From: Aedes albopictus
Taxonomy: Eukaryota > Arthropoda > Insecta > Diptera > Culicidae
NCBI RefSeq assembly: GCF_035046485.1
Contig: NC_085138.1
Span: 429,523,265-429,587,264 of the forward strand
DNA length: 64,000 nucleotides
Direction: 5' to 3'
A program made the position numbers and the translations under genes. A model generated the notes under the pieces. It ran no database searches. It saw only the letters and a list, made by a program, of their open reading frames with translations, and was not told the DNA's origin. Shown piece after piece: positions 11,180 to 20,441 of this stretch. The first letter of the stretch is position 1, and every line of letters starts with the position of its first letter.

Positions 11180-12176
11180 TATGTTAACATTGCTTTCTAT
11201 TGTGAATGTATTATACAGTATTTTTAAAATTTAATTCTTTATAGTGATTACAATAGGTTTACATTAGATTCCATGGTTACATAGCCAAATAATAGATTAA
11301 CATTTGAATTCATTGTTATTTTTGGATTCAGCGTTCAAACCATTAGTTTACAATAGAATGTATCAGTAACATTGAAATGTACCGTTTTTCAATGGTCTGG
11401 ACGATTGAAAAAAAAAACAGCTTTTGAGTAATTCCGAAACAGTGTGTATCGATGACAGCCAAGTTTCGTTGAAATCAGCTCGGTCGTCGGCAGTAAAAAA
11501 TTTCGAAGAGCAGTTCCGTGTGCGGAAAAATGTGGAAAATTCACGCTCAACTGCGTAAATTTTCCGCACGGTAGTAAATATAGTGTGTGTAGTGCTAAAT
11601 CCTTGGCTACATCATTCAACAGTAGCGGCATTTCAACAGGTTTGTATGTGTTTGTTTGCACTTTTGCGGAAAGTTGAGTTGGCAGGGCAGGGTTGGTAGC
11701 GAATCACACTTTCACAGACAAATTCACAGGGTTGGTTCGACCTTTTTTATTATATAATAAAATCATCTGAACTAGTAGTTTTTGACCTATTTTTAAGATT
11801 TTTTAACAATTTTCTAAACTAACATTTGAAAAGGGCTTATTTTATTGTACCAATATTTTAAAAAATATTAAAAGAAAACATTGAAAAAAAATGGAAATAT
11901 AGCAAGAAAAAGTTGCAAGCTTTTGCTTATGGATGCTACGAATGGTTTGCTTATTTAAAGACCTCCCCAGAAAGTATGAACGCATAGAGAAAATACTGGC
12001 ATTCAAAAATTATTTATTGATTATTGACTTTACATATTATGCTTTTGGTCGAAATACGAAGTGACCGAACGTGCGAAAATTGATTTTTAACCTACTTAGA
12101 AATGTCGCAACTCAATTTGGATTAGTGCATATTGTTGCTATTAATTAGCTTAATGATGCGCAACAGAAAAAATAGA
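11180..12176. other. AT-rich, no gene seen
   Basis: 11180-11390 shares short motifs (ATTGTGAATG, CAATAGAATG, ACATTG) with 13620-14641 and may be a displaced end of that repeat. The remainder shows no feature. Confidence 0.35.
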
Positions 12177-12330
12177 TTAAAATTTACTTCGCAGCTGCAA
12201 CTTCGCATGTGCTTCTAGCGACGACTTCGATTTGGTGGTGCGACGATAATACTTGCACAAACGTTCTGTATACAGGACCTGCGATGCGACAGCGCCTTCA
12301 ATTTTGACATCGACAGTACTTTTTAGTTGG
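12177..12330 (-). pseudogene. Gene-like exon fragment (C-terminal, unknown protein)
   Basis: A minus-strand frame of about 49 codons ending in TAA has the composition of mosquito coding DNA (GC-rich third positions in an AT-rich setting) and a basic C-terminus (YRRTTKSKSSLEAHAKLQ). Upstream it runs into the repeat block 12319-12396, so the rest of the gene is missing. No family recognised. It may have been captured by the surrounding TIR element. Confidence 0.3.
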
Positions 12331-12396
12331 GTTTTGCTTCAACCAGCGAACATCTAACCATCGAGGCAGCCCATCTCATGAGCCCCCAACGAACGC
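12319..12396 (+). repeat. Short repeat block TTTTTAGTTGGG...CCCCCAACGAACG, copy 2
   Basis: Second copy of the block at 10612-10688; it interrupts the gene-like fragment 12177-12330. Confidence 0.6.
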
Positions 12397-12472
12397 CGAC
12401 TGTACATAAAATTCTAAGGTATATTTGAACCCACTTATCGTTATTAATCACCCCTTCTCATTCCTCAACAGT

Positions 12473-12640
12473 CACAAGGACGTCAAGCCGGTGCATAAGC
12501 AATCAACCCAGAGCTTGTTCCGATGAATGCGCACGATCTGGATTGGTTCCTGCGGAGAGAAGAGGGCGAGGGCAAGCTGCACTGCGAAGAGTACGGCCGG
12601 ATGCTGAATGCCGATCTAAGCAAGATCTGCATGAGGGACA
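12473..12640 (+). pseudogene. Gene-like terminal exon fragment (unknown protein)
   Basis: A good acceptor (TTCTCATTCCTCAACAG) at 12472 precedes sequence with coding-like composition. One frame reads [17 protein letters not shown] then stops at TGA. The adjacent frame, from GCA 12498 through ATG 12523 to TAG, reads [18 protein letters not shown] then [16 protein letters not shown]. Either a short terminal exon or a frameshifted pseudogene piece. No family recognised. Confidence 0.3.
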
Positions 12641-12880
12641 AATAGTATAATGGACTTATTGTAAAAATTCTGTTTTTTTCCATTCCTTTAATTTGACTGC
12701 AATAGTTTTATCATCAAACTCTTTTGGTGAAATCAAATGTGAAACTGAGTAGAACCGTAGAGCCATCTTTTGCATTTGGTAGCTTTGTAAGGTCTTTTAA
12801 TATAGGATCGCTCTTTAAACCTGGAATACATGCATGCGTTTGAATCAAATTCTATATTGTATATATTCTATATTGTCTTT

Positions 12881-13140
12881 AAGTGCTGCAATAATGGTTA
12901 AACACGCTGTAATGTTACATTTGTACCTCATCACCCACTAAATGCAGCTACATTAGTGGACTAATAACACTTAGCGCGCTTCGGCACGGTTCCATCATGC
13001 CGCTTATAGTGTTGCCACATATAATGCTTAGTCTGCTAAACCCAGTTATCTGGCTGGTGGGGCATGGGAGCCTAAGTTTCGACCATCAATGCAATCAGAC
13101 GTTATTTGAACTACAAAATGAGCGATCCAAATATTTGAAG
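12881..13140 (+). other. Duplicated structured block, copy 1
   Basis: About 215 bp strongly conserved with 13271-13528 (offset 390). The centre folds: AACACT...AGTGTT enclosing CGGCA...TGCCG, preceded by CACTAA...TTAGTG. The core (12930-13060) has only a couple of differences while the flanks have many. It could be a non-coding RNA (an H-box-like ATAACA and an ACA after the hairpin hint at H/ACA) or a repeat. Function unproven. Confidence 0.4.
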
Positions 13141-13270
13141 AACTATTAAAACTATATAGAAGCTTGTGTATAGTCAACATTTAACGAACCTAATCTATGC
13201 AATATTTTGCATTTTAACACTTCGAACGATCTTCAAGTATAGGTTCAAGTTGTAGTATATCGAGTATTTT

Positions 13271-13528
13271 AAGTGCTGCAATGAAGGTTAAGCACGCTGT
13301 AATGTTACTTTTGTACCTCATCACCCACTAAATGCAACTACATTAGTGGTCTAATAACACTTAGCGCGCTTCGGCACGGTTCCATCATGCCGCTTATAGT
13401 GTTGCCACATATAATGCTTAGTCTGCTAAACCCAGTTATCTGGCTGTGGGGCATGGGAGCCAACGCTTCAACCATCAATGCAATTAAACATTACTCGATT
13501 TACTACATGAGTGATCCAAATATTTGAT
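13271..13528 (+). other. Duplicated structured block, copy 2
   Basis: Direct repeat of 12881-13140. Compensation cannot be judged with so few core differences, but the hairpin arms are intact in both copies. Confidence 0.4.
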
Positions 13529-13619
13529 AATTGTTCGATCTGTTTTTGAAATATAGCTTAAAATATACAAGCTTCTAGTCCAAATGCATAATAATAGTTC
13601 AATTTCGCTTCATTCAGGA

Positions 13620-14641
13620 TTTGCTCAAGCAGTTTATATTTTTTGTTAAGTTAAACTTAGAGGCTTGCTTAGAGGTTGAAGTTAGAATTTTCTGTTTCAC
13701 AATAGAAAACAATTTCCTTGACAATTTCCAAACCATTCGATTTAATGTAAAAATAGTGCAAAACAGTATGTTCTGCATCACAATAGACAACAATTCCAAA
13801 ACAATTGAATCTAACGTGGAGCCAATAATAAAGCCACTGCTCAAAGCAACACGTTTACCGTACATTTCACTGTTTAGAACAATTTAAAAACATAAGAATC
13901 TTCTGTATTACGATAGAAAACAATTCCCACACCATTGAATCAATTGTGGAACCAGTAGTGAAATCACTACTCAGAACAATACGTTTACCGTTCGATTCAC
14001 TGTTTGAAACAATTCGAAAACATAAGAATCTTCTGTATCATAATAGAAAACAATACCAAAACAATTGAATTCAATGTAAAAACAGTACAAACAGTATGTT
14101 CGGCTTCACAATAGAAAACAATTTCAATACAATTGAATCAAATGTGGAACCAGAAATAAAATTACTACCCAAAACAATACGTTTACTGAGCATTTCACTG
14201 TTTGAAACAATTCGAAAACATAAGAATCTTCTGTATCACATTAGAAAACCATGCCCAAACCATTGAATCTAATGTAAAATCAAAGTTTAAAACAGTATGT
14301 TTTCGGCTTATTTAACTGTTCAAAACAATACAAACACATAAAAATCTTCTGTATATTTGATACCACGTATCGGTATTATCAACATTTCATTTACATTAGA
14401 ATCTTATGTTTTGTGAAAAAATATGTATGAAAAAAAGTCCTTTTTTGTATTGTTACGATACTTAACAACCTATACAATTCAATGTGAAATCCTCATTCAC
14501 ATTTGATTCTATTGTTAGAAACATTTGATTCTGTTGTTTTTCTATTGTTATTTTAACATTGAATTCTATTGTGAGAGCATGGTTTTCAATGGTACTGTCA
14601 CATTGGAATCCTATGTTCTTCTATTGTATTTTTTATCCGGG
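13620..14641. repeat. Diverged tandem repeats rich in CAATAGAAAACAA
   Basis: The anchor CATAAGAATCTTCTGTA recurs near 13891, 14021, 14219 and (diverged) 14336, with CACTGTTTGAAACAATTCG ahead of it. It ends in TTTTTATCCGGG; a mirrored CCCGGATAAAAA is at 10272, so 10272-14641 may be one 4.4-kb TIR element (no TSD confirmed). Confidence 0.5.
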
Positions 14642-15639
14642 AAGCTTCTTTGTAGTGCGGGCGTATATCGATGATTCATGATTATTTCCGCGCATTACAG
14701 TAAAGAAAACTGGGATAAATTTATAGGTAATACGATCTGAAAATGGACCAACAAGTGCATAAACAAACGGATCAACAAACCAGCTGTCAAAATTTTATTT
14801 GCCTGCTGTTTGGTCATCATAAATTCTGAAAAATAGCCAAGCGGTCTACAAATGGCATTTATAAGAACATTTTGGCAAGAATACTGTCTTCACAAATGCA
14901 ATTATAAATGTATACGCACTAATAGATTCTTTTATGGCTGCAAAACAGCAATGTTGATAAATCTGATAGCCGCCATAATAATTTTATTTCATTTCATTCT
15001 TATACTTTATTTTTAAGCATTTGCGCACATAGTGTTCCTTGATAATGGAGTGATACCAACTGAAATTTATTTAATGGCTAAAATAGCATATTGAAAAGGC
15101 TACATGTAAGTGAAATTTATGAAATTATTATTTTGTCCAACATTTCTTACTCTGGTAGGAACCAAAAATAAATCGAAATGTGAGCGATTTTCGAAGGGGC
15201 TTTTTATTTTTAGGCCTATTTTAGTATGTTTCGCAGTGAATTTCACGTGGCAATTGAAATTAAAGTACTAGACGATAAATATTTCACCTGAAAAAATATG
15301 ATGGAGCCATCATGTTTCGAATTTGGTGTTCTCTTTTTTTTTGTTTTTAAGAATTTATTTAGATTGGATGTAATTCATAAACACAAAAATGTTATGATAA
15401 AAGCAATTATTAGTGGAAAAAGCAAGCGCTTAGACAGCGTGGCATAGAAACGGCAATGCCAAATCGCTTTTGTTAAGGTTCTTTCGAAACCTCCTGCAGG
15501 GTGGGCCAACTGATCTGATTTCACTCTTCGTGAGGTTATGGTCGATGAAATAAAGTCGAAAATATCTTGGCCATGGCTTTATGAAAGTCGTTTTATAGCA
15601 ACCTTGTAGAATTTGATAAAACTTGAAATGTTACTTGGG
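14642..15639. other. AT-rich, no gene seen
   Basis: Right-hand interior of the 6.8-kb element; no repeat, RNA or coding signal recognised. Confidence 0.4.
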
Positions 15640-15714
15640 GGGTCTAAAATCGTCAAATTTTGCGTTACGTAATATTTGAATGTACCCCAAGGAGAAACGA
15701 AAGTACGAGCACAG

Positions 15715-15892
15715 CGGAGCGGACCTGGTGTGATGGTTAGAACTCTTGACCCTCACGCCGAGGACCTGGGATCGAATCCCACTCCCGACAAACTCGCAAA
15801 ATGTGAGTTCTTCCTTCGGAAGAGAAGTAAAGCGTGGGTCCCGAGATGAACTAGCCTAGGGCTAAAAATCTCGTTAATACAGATAAAAAAAA
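15715..15892 (+). mobile_element. Feilai: Feilai-type tRNA-derived SINE
   Basis: A tRNA-like head with an A-box-like TGGTGTGATGGTTAG and a B box GGGATCGAATCCC, a body with CTTCCTTCGGAAGAG, and an oligo-A tail. It is flanked by a 15-bp perfect TSD, AAAGTACGAGCACAG (15700-15714 and 15893-15907). The duplicated target includes the first bases of the MITE at 15903, so the SINE came later. Feilai SINEs are abundant in Aedes, transcribed by RNA polymerase III and mobilised by LINE enzymes. Confidence 0.9.
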
Positions 15893-15902
15893 AAAGTACG
15901 AG

Positions 15903-16195
15903 CACAGAGAACAGACATCCAAGTCCAGTTCCGAAACTGTGTAAGGAATTTAACGGCCATTTGAAATATGCAACTCAAGTGGCAATAGCGTGGCGCTCCA
16001 ATCGGTTAATTTCCCATACTAATTTAATTCACCACTTGAAATGTTTCAATTCACCACTGACTGTGGCAATATGGTGTTTGGTGGCGTTAGTGTTGTCATC
16101 GTGTATTGGTTTGCAACCTTACTCAAGTAAAGATTCAAATCCTTACACAGCTTTCCGAATGAAATTTATTCTAGCCTGGATGTCTGTTCTCTGTG
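15903..16195. mobile_element. MITE family C copy 1, ends CACAGAGAACAGACATCC, 7-bp duplication
   Basis: Ends CACAGAGAACAGACATCCA and its complement, flanked by GTACGAG (15896-15902, 16196-16202). Copies are at 24701-25011 and 36215-37564. The Feilai SINE sits in its left junction. Confidence 0.88.
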
Positions 16196-16211
16196 GTACG
16201 AGTGCTTTTGG

Positions 16212-16350
16212 CATTAGCCTCTGCATGCTGTGAGATTTTGACTTTTACTGCGAGCACTGTGTTCAAAATTCCTATGAGAGATAGCAGGACAGCACCAAAA
16301 CAGAGCTCGCAGTAAAAGTCAAAGAATTTTGCCAGCATACACAGGCTAAT
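16212..16350. mobile_element. Foldback element around TTTGACTTTTACTGCGAGC
   Basis: Perfect inner arms TTTGACTTTTACTGCGAGC (16237) / complement (16305-16323) with imperfect outer arms (ATTAGCCTCTGCATGCTG). About 140-bp hairpin. Confidence 0.6.
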
Positions 16351-17001
16351 TGGCTTTGACGGAAGCAAAAATGCACTCACTCCAATGGGAAATCCCATTT
16401 GTATCTGTCACCGTGTGCGACAAGAAATATAAACAAACGAATTTTGTCTCGTTTTTTCTCACGTTTGCCATACGACTCCCGCAAGGTGGCAGCACTGCAA
16501 CGCCATCAAGGCCTATAAAGCTGGGTCTTGTGGGCTGACTCAATTTGCTCTCTCAGCGGGAGCCTAAATCGGGAGCCAAACATTGCATATTGAGGTTATG
16601 TTCAACCTGTGTGATCAATTAGGAAGTATTGTTATCTATCGGAATTTAAAAAAATATTTTCATCTCTAATTTGTTTTTTTTTAACAAACTGTATATCACA
16701 CATGATCGAACCATTTTACATCTCTTATTTTGATCAGAGATACATTCGCCGTGAAACAATAAAATACTAGCGCGACCTTTCCAACGGCCTTTCACCGAAG
16801 ACCACATTATCAAGAAGACTTGCAGCACTGCTGAAAGCCGGGAGTCACTTTTAGCAGCGCCACCACGGATGAAGGTGGCACTATTCGTGATAGTGTGTGT
16901 AAATCTTCATACTCGCATCAATTCACTCTAACACTTTTATACAAAGGTGACACCTTAGCTCACCAGGCAGCGGTGCCGTCGGTGACGCTTGCCGTTAGTA
17001 T

Positions 17002-17167
17002 GGGACCATTCATAAACCACGTAGACTTTTAGGGGAAAGGGGAGGGGGTCTGGCCAAAGTCCACGCTCCACACAAATTTTAAAGTTTTTGTATGGACGAA
17101 AGTCTACGAGGGGGGTGGGGGGTCTGAGATGGTCAAAATTTGGTCTACGTGGTTTATGAACAGCCCC
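17002..17167. mobile_element. 166-bp MITE of the TTCATAAACCACGTAGAC type
   Basis: Ends GGGACCATTCATAAACCACG and (rc) GGGGCTGTTCATAAACCACG, flanked by TAT on both sides. Same size and layout as 22572-22736 and the split element 8749-15687; an internally deleted relative is at 50666-50770. Confidence 0.85.
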
Positions 17168-17208
17168 TATGGAAAAATGACAGAGTTCCATGTCTTCTTG
17201 ATAAAGTA

Positions 17209-18166
17209 CACAGCTAGTTTAGATTACCGACTTCGGTAAAATTTTACTGGGTTTTTGAACTGCTGGCTTTTCGGTATTTTTTTCAATTACCGAAGAGTAT
17301 GTAAATTGAAAAGTTGATCATCTGTCAAATAATAACTGAGCTAGTCAGTAATTTTTGTTGGGGAAATTTACTGACTTTCAGTTATTCATTTGTTTACAGC
17401 TGACTACCGAGTTTCCCAGTTTCATAATACTTGCCCATACCTCGCACTCCCTCGCATTTTGTGTTATTTAATCATTTTTGCATAAATACATTGCGGATAT
17501 AGTCATGAATGCCGGCAAAATGATCGTCTTTTTAAATCTTTGTCAGCTCTTGGGAGGACAGTACAGAATCTGCGACGGATTTGCGAAAGTGGTTGAACAA
17601 AACTAGATCCGCGATGCTGCTGGTGCTAAAGTGTGTAAGGAAATCAATCTTTGAACCACACGGGAGATGCCACACATTGCAGTATCTTCCCTGATCTAGT
17701 CCCGCATAATAACCTTCTCTATGAATTCGTCGCAGAATCTGTATTCCTTACCTGTGAGTTGACGGGATGATAAAAAGATCAAGTCTTCAGCTGCTATGGA
17801 CGGCAAAATTGAGTTCGATAAGAATTCTGCTGCTGCTGCTCCTGGAAAATGATGGTGAATGGATGTTTGACAGCTGCCCGTGAGAGCAGCAGTTTGTTTT
17901 CGTTTACATTGGCGAAAACTCGGTACAGGAGCAATGATTACTGAAAATCGGTAGTTGATTTCACTGACTTTTTCCTCCTTTTCGGTGTAATATGAAAATT
18001 ACCGGGTTACAAGCGACTCAAATAACCGAACTCAGTAAAATGTAGAACACATTACTGAAGTTCGGTATCTCTTCAAACAAAAATGCTGATTTGTCGCCAA
18101 ATCATTGTTTAACAGTTCGAGCCCAGTAAAAATAGTTACCGAACTCGTAATTCTTAAATAAGTGTG
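17209..18166. mobile_element. 958-bp TA-flanked MITE with CCGAACTTCGGTAA-type repeats
   Basis: Ends CACAGCTAGTTTAGATTACC and (rc) CACACTTATTTAAGAATTAC, flanked by TA (17207-17208, 18167-18168). Subterminal TTCGGTAA/TTACCGAA and TTTTACTG motifs recur at both ends. No coding capacity. Confidence 0.82.
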
Positions 18167-18195
18167 TAGTCTTCGCTAGAGGTTCAAATAAAAAA

Positions 18196-18260
18196 ATGAA
18201 CCCCGGTGGTTTGCATGAGGTGTCGTTCAAACCAACGGTGGTAGACCACGGGGTAGACGG
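18196..18260 (+). repeat. Interspersed repeat fragment AATGAACCCCGGTGG
   Basis: Shares GGTTTGCATGAGGTGTCG and CAAACCAACGG with 59625-59700 in opposite orientation. Confidence 0.5.
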
Positions 18261-18353
18261 TAAATCGTGAATAAGCGACAAAGATTAAGGCAATCTGGCG
18301 CTCATCACCCTTCTCTCTCAAGCAGCAGCAGAAGATAGCAATTTTTTGTTTAA

Positions 18354-18387
18354 TGTTTTCATAGGGAAACGTTTCCCTATGAAAACA
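18354..18387. repeat. Perfect 34-bp palindrome
   Basis: TGTTTTCATAGGGAAAC followed by its exact complement. It resembles the centre of the foldback elements at 34479-34628 and 56227-56376, so it may be a remnant of that family. Confidence 0.6.
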
Positions 18388-18914
18388 AACCTATCCTCCT
18401 CGGGAGCCAAGGCTTTATCGTAATGAAAAACCTGATGTGATTTTTGCGAGGATTTTTGGATAACGAAAGGGCCTTTTGCAGGTAACAAAGATTTACTGTT
18501 TTGAAGCCCACTGGGGTTTCATGAATCTGACAGTTCTCAAGTCATACTATTTTGGGAACGTATGGGCAAGGCGGGTAAAGTGGGCATCAGTTAGTTCAGT
18601 AAGCGGTCCGGTCACCAAAATCGTCCATTTCGTTTTGAGCCTTCAACGGTGAAACTCGTGTTGATTAGTCGGACAGACATTTAGCTTAAAAAAATCTTTA
18701 CAATATTTATTAAACAAGAGAATGTAGTTATAAAAGTGTGAAAACATCTCAATCTGCTGATTGACGATGTGCGCATTTTGAAACCAACTAAAATGGAATT
18801 GATCTGATTCCAAGCGCTTGTCATGGATCCCGGTGAAATGGCTACATTTATTGATCCGCGTGGTAAGTTCAAGACCAATTTGAATTAATCGCAATAAATC
18901 TGCCCACGTAAATT

Positions 18915-18992
18915 AATCGACTGATGATTCAAAAAACCCTAATTTCGTATGAAAAATCCATGATTTGACACTCATGCACCATTCTGATGCCA
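18915..18992 (+). ncRNA. SNORD32-like: Box C/D snoRNA, U32-like (18S rRNA G methylation guide)
   Basis: Box C TGATGA at 18922-18927 and box D CTGA at 18984-18987, with an internal D'-like ATGA and a C'-like ATGATTT. The antisense element just before box D reads ATGCACCATT. Counting five nucleotides from box D, it pairs with the G that precedes UGCAU in the universally conserved 18S sequence GGUGGUGCAU. This is the site human U32 modifies (G1328, from memory). The terminal stem is weak. It lies in intron 1 of the host gene. Confidence 0.62.
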
Positions 18993-19185
18993 TTTCCGCC
19001 ATGCATTCCGATAGTTGAATTTTGAGGTTAGGATATTCGTCTAATGCGGATGTCTTATTATTTTTACAGGGGCGTCATTGAGTAAGGGGCATAGCACGGA
19101 TCATCAAGGAAGCAACTAAAAATACTACACCCAGGTAAGTGTAATAGCAAATACAAAGCAAACTTGTTTTGTATCTCGAAGCAAT

Positions 19186-19258
19186 TTCGTATGATGATAA
19201 AACCCCTACCATTTATGAATCCTTATGATTCTAAACTATGCACCACTATCTGAAACAT
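19186..19258 (+). ncRNA. SNORD33-like: Box C/D snoRNA, U33-like copy a (18S rRNA U methylation guide)
   Basis: Box C ATGATGA 19191-19197, D' ATGA, C' ATGATTC, box D CTGA 19250-19253. The guide ATGCACCACTAT ahead of box D pairs over 12 positions (allowing G-U) with 18S GUGGUGGUGCAU. The fifth nucleotide selects the U two bases upstream of the U32 target, the site of human U33 (U1326, from memory). The 17-nt block TATGCACCACTATCTGA is identical in all three U33-like copies, while the rest has diverged. Intron 2. Confidence 0.75.
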
Positions 19259-19427
19259 TCATTGTTTGAAATAACAAATATTTACTGTTGTTTGTATGTT
19301 TTGTATGATTTCCAATCTGATCTCGATTTTTTCTCTTTCTAGATGTCTACTCCAACGAAGGAAAAATGATGACTCAAGAGGTAGGTTTATTTACAAACGT
19401 TTTGTAGTAAGTTGATTGGCAAGACAT

Positions 19428-19508
19428 GTTTTAATGATGAGAGAAATCCTTAACCATTTTATGAAATCGATGATTCAACAAAGATATGCACCACTATCTG
19501 ATGCAAAC
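19428..19508 (+). ncRNA. SNORD33-like: Box C/D snoRNA, U33-like copy b
   Basis: Box C ATGATGA 19434-19440, D' ATGA, C' ATGATTC, box D CTGA 19498-19501. Flanking GTTT and AAAC can form a short terminal stem. It has the same 18S guide as copy a, but a different guide ahead of D' (ending TTAACCATTTT), so its second target, if any, differs. Intron 3. Confidence 0.75.
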
Positions 19509-20150
19509 TTTTAAGCCAACAATTTATGAATCAAACAAATCTTTTTGCAATGTGTAACTCCTGTTCTGTTTTTTACAGGTTTAATCCTCGGTCTAAAATC
19601 GCGGGAATGATACTCAAGCAGTAGCATTGAAGCAGGTAAATTTCATATTATATCACCACATAACCACAGTGTTTGAAATCATGAAAGATATAATAGTCGG
19701 CATTTTCAGTTTGAAAGTAATGCTACGGTGTGTTTCCAGGGGGAATTTTTGGGCACTTTACATTTTAATTCAGCCAATTTTATATCAATCAATTGCCTTG
19801 TTCAATCAAACAGTTAACGATGAGCTACGTACAATATCTAGCAGTTAACAAAAATCCTCCCAACCAGAATGACTTGAAAGTTGTTGCATAGTTTAAGGAG
19901 TAACATTTGATGAATACCTATATAATTATTAATTTGTAATTTATTAATCGTACGTAAGCCTGTCAGTTTTACAACTTTGTATCAGGTTAAGGAAAGTTAA
20001 ACAACACAATTGTGTAACAAAGTTTACATATACACCATTCAGCATTTTAGTTATACTTTTAAGTGATTTTCACCTACCATTATTTTTACACTGAAAATCC
20101 CGACTTACTACACGTTCGCGTTTTCAACTACTGTGCATTCTCAAATTTAC

Positions 20151-20230
20151 GTTTAAAATGATGATAACAATCCTTATAGTTACATGAATACTATGATTCA
20201 ACAATTTTATGCACCACTATCTGACTAAAC
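20151..20230 (+). ncRNA. SNORD33-like: Box C/D snoRNA, U33-like copy c
   Basis: This is the best formed copy: terminal stem GTTTA (20151-20155) with TAAAC (20226-20230), box C ATGATGA 20158-20164, D' ATGA, C' ATGATTC, box D CTGA 20221-20224. It shares the 18S U guide with the other two. The guide ahead of D' ends ATAGTTAC, which could pair with GUAACUAU of 28S rRNA; that second target is tentative. Intron 4. Confidence 0.8.
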
Positions 20231-20353
20231 AAATTCATAAAGCTTTGTAATTCTAAAAATTATCCTTTTACCCCATCAATAACAATAACTTTTCTTTTCT
20301 CTTACAGGCGGCCGACTTGTCTTTCAGGACTATGTTTATTCTTTCAAAAGTTC

Positions 20354-20359
20354 AATAAA
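20354..20359 (+). terminator. AATAAA poly(A) signal of the snoRNA host gene
   Basis: AATAAA lies 46 bases into the last exon and 82 bases before the end of the convergent WRNIP1 coding region. Confidence 0.6.
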
Positions 20360-20389
20360 AGAAAACCGTTTCTTAACTAATATGACGTT

Positions 20390-20395
20390 TTTAAT
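20390..20395 (-). terminator. ATTAAA poly(A) signal candidate for WRNIP1
   Basis: ATTAAA on the minus strand lies about 47 bases past the WRNIP1 stop. A second candidate, AATAAA (minus, 20335-20340), lies inside the last exon of the convergent snoRNA host gene, so the two transcripts probably end very close together or overlap. Confidence 0.5.
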
Positions 20396-20441
20396 TCAAA
20401 TTCAACATAGTTCTCAAAGAAAATTATCACAAAATCCACTG

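Larger units (their letters stand above)
8869..15639. mobile_element. 6.8-kb composite element with CCCAAGTAAC ends
   Basis: Ends CCCAAGTAACAATTCAA and (rc) CCCAAGTAACATTTCAA. It sits precisely inside the 168-bp MITE with GG on both sides. It holds later MITEs (9435-10044, 10333-11179), a duplicated structured block (12881-13528), AAACAAT minisatellite-like sequence (13620-14641) and two gene-like exon fragments (12177-12330, 12473-12640). No transposase frame is visible. Confidence 0.6.
8749..15687. mobile_element. 168-bp MITE split by a 6.8-kb element
   Basis: Left part 8749-8868 (GGGTTCGTTCAAATATTACG, then AACGC) and right part 15640-15687 (GCGTTACGTAATATTTGAAT, then GTACCC) are the two ends of one short MITE, flanked by CAA (8746-8748, 15688-15690). 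Joined, they total 168 bp, matching the related elements at 17002-17167 and 22572-22736. The split is caused by the CCCAAGTAAC element 8869-15639. Confidence 0.8.
18760..20375 (+). ncRNA. Multi-exon snoRNA host gene (UHG-like), non-coding
   Basis: Five short exons are supported by good splice sites: exon 1 ends 18862 (TG|GTAAGT); exon 2 19070-19134 (TTTTTACAG / CAG|GTAAGT); exon 3 19343-19380 (CTTTCTAG / GAG|GTAGGT); exon 4 19579-19635 (TTTTACAG / CAG|GTAAAT); exon 5 starts 20308 (CTCTTACAG) and has AATAAA at 20354-20359. Each of the four introns carries one box C/D snoRNA. Exons show no sustained coding frame. The longest spliced frame from ATG 18823 is 29 codons and stops in exon 2 with several junctions downstream, as expected for a host RNA degraded by nonsense-mediated decay (GAS5 and UHG genes behave this way). 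A TATAAAAG at 18729-18736 could set the start near 18760, but the 5' end is uncertain. It converges on WRNIP1. Confidence 0.72.

Noticed and set aside
18755..18810. A fifth snoRNA (CTGATT...CTGA) ahead of the first
   Set aside because: No proper box C; the spacing does not fit.
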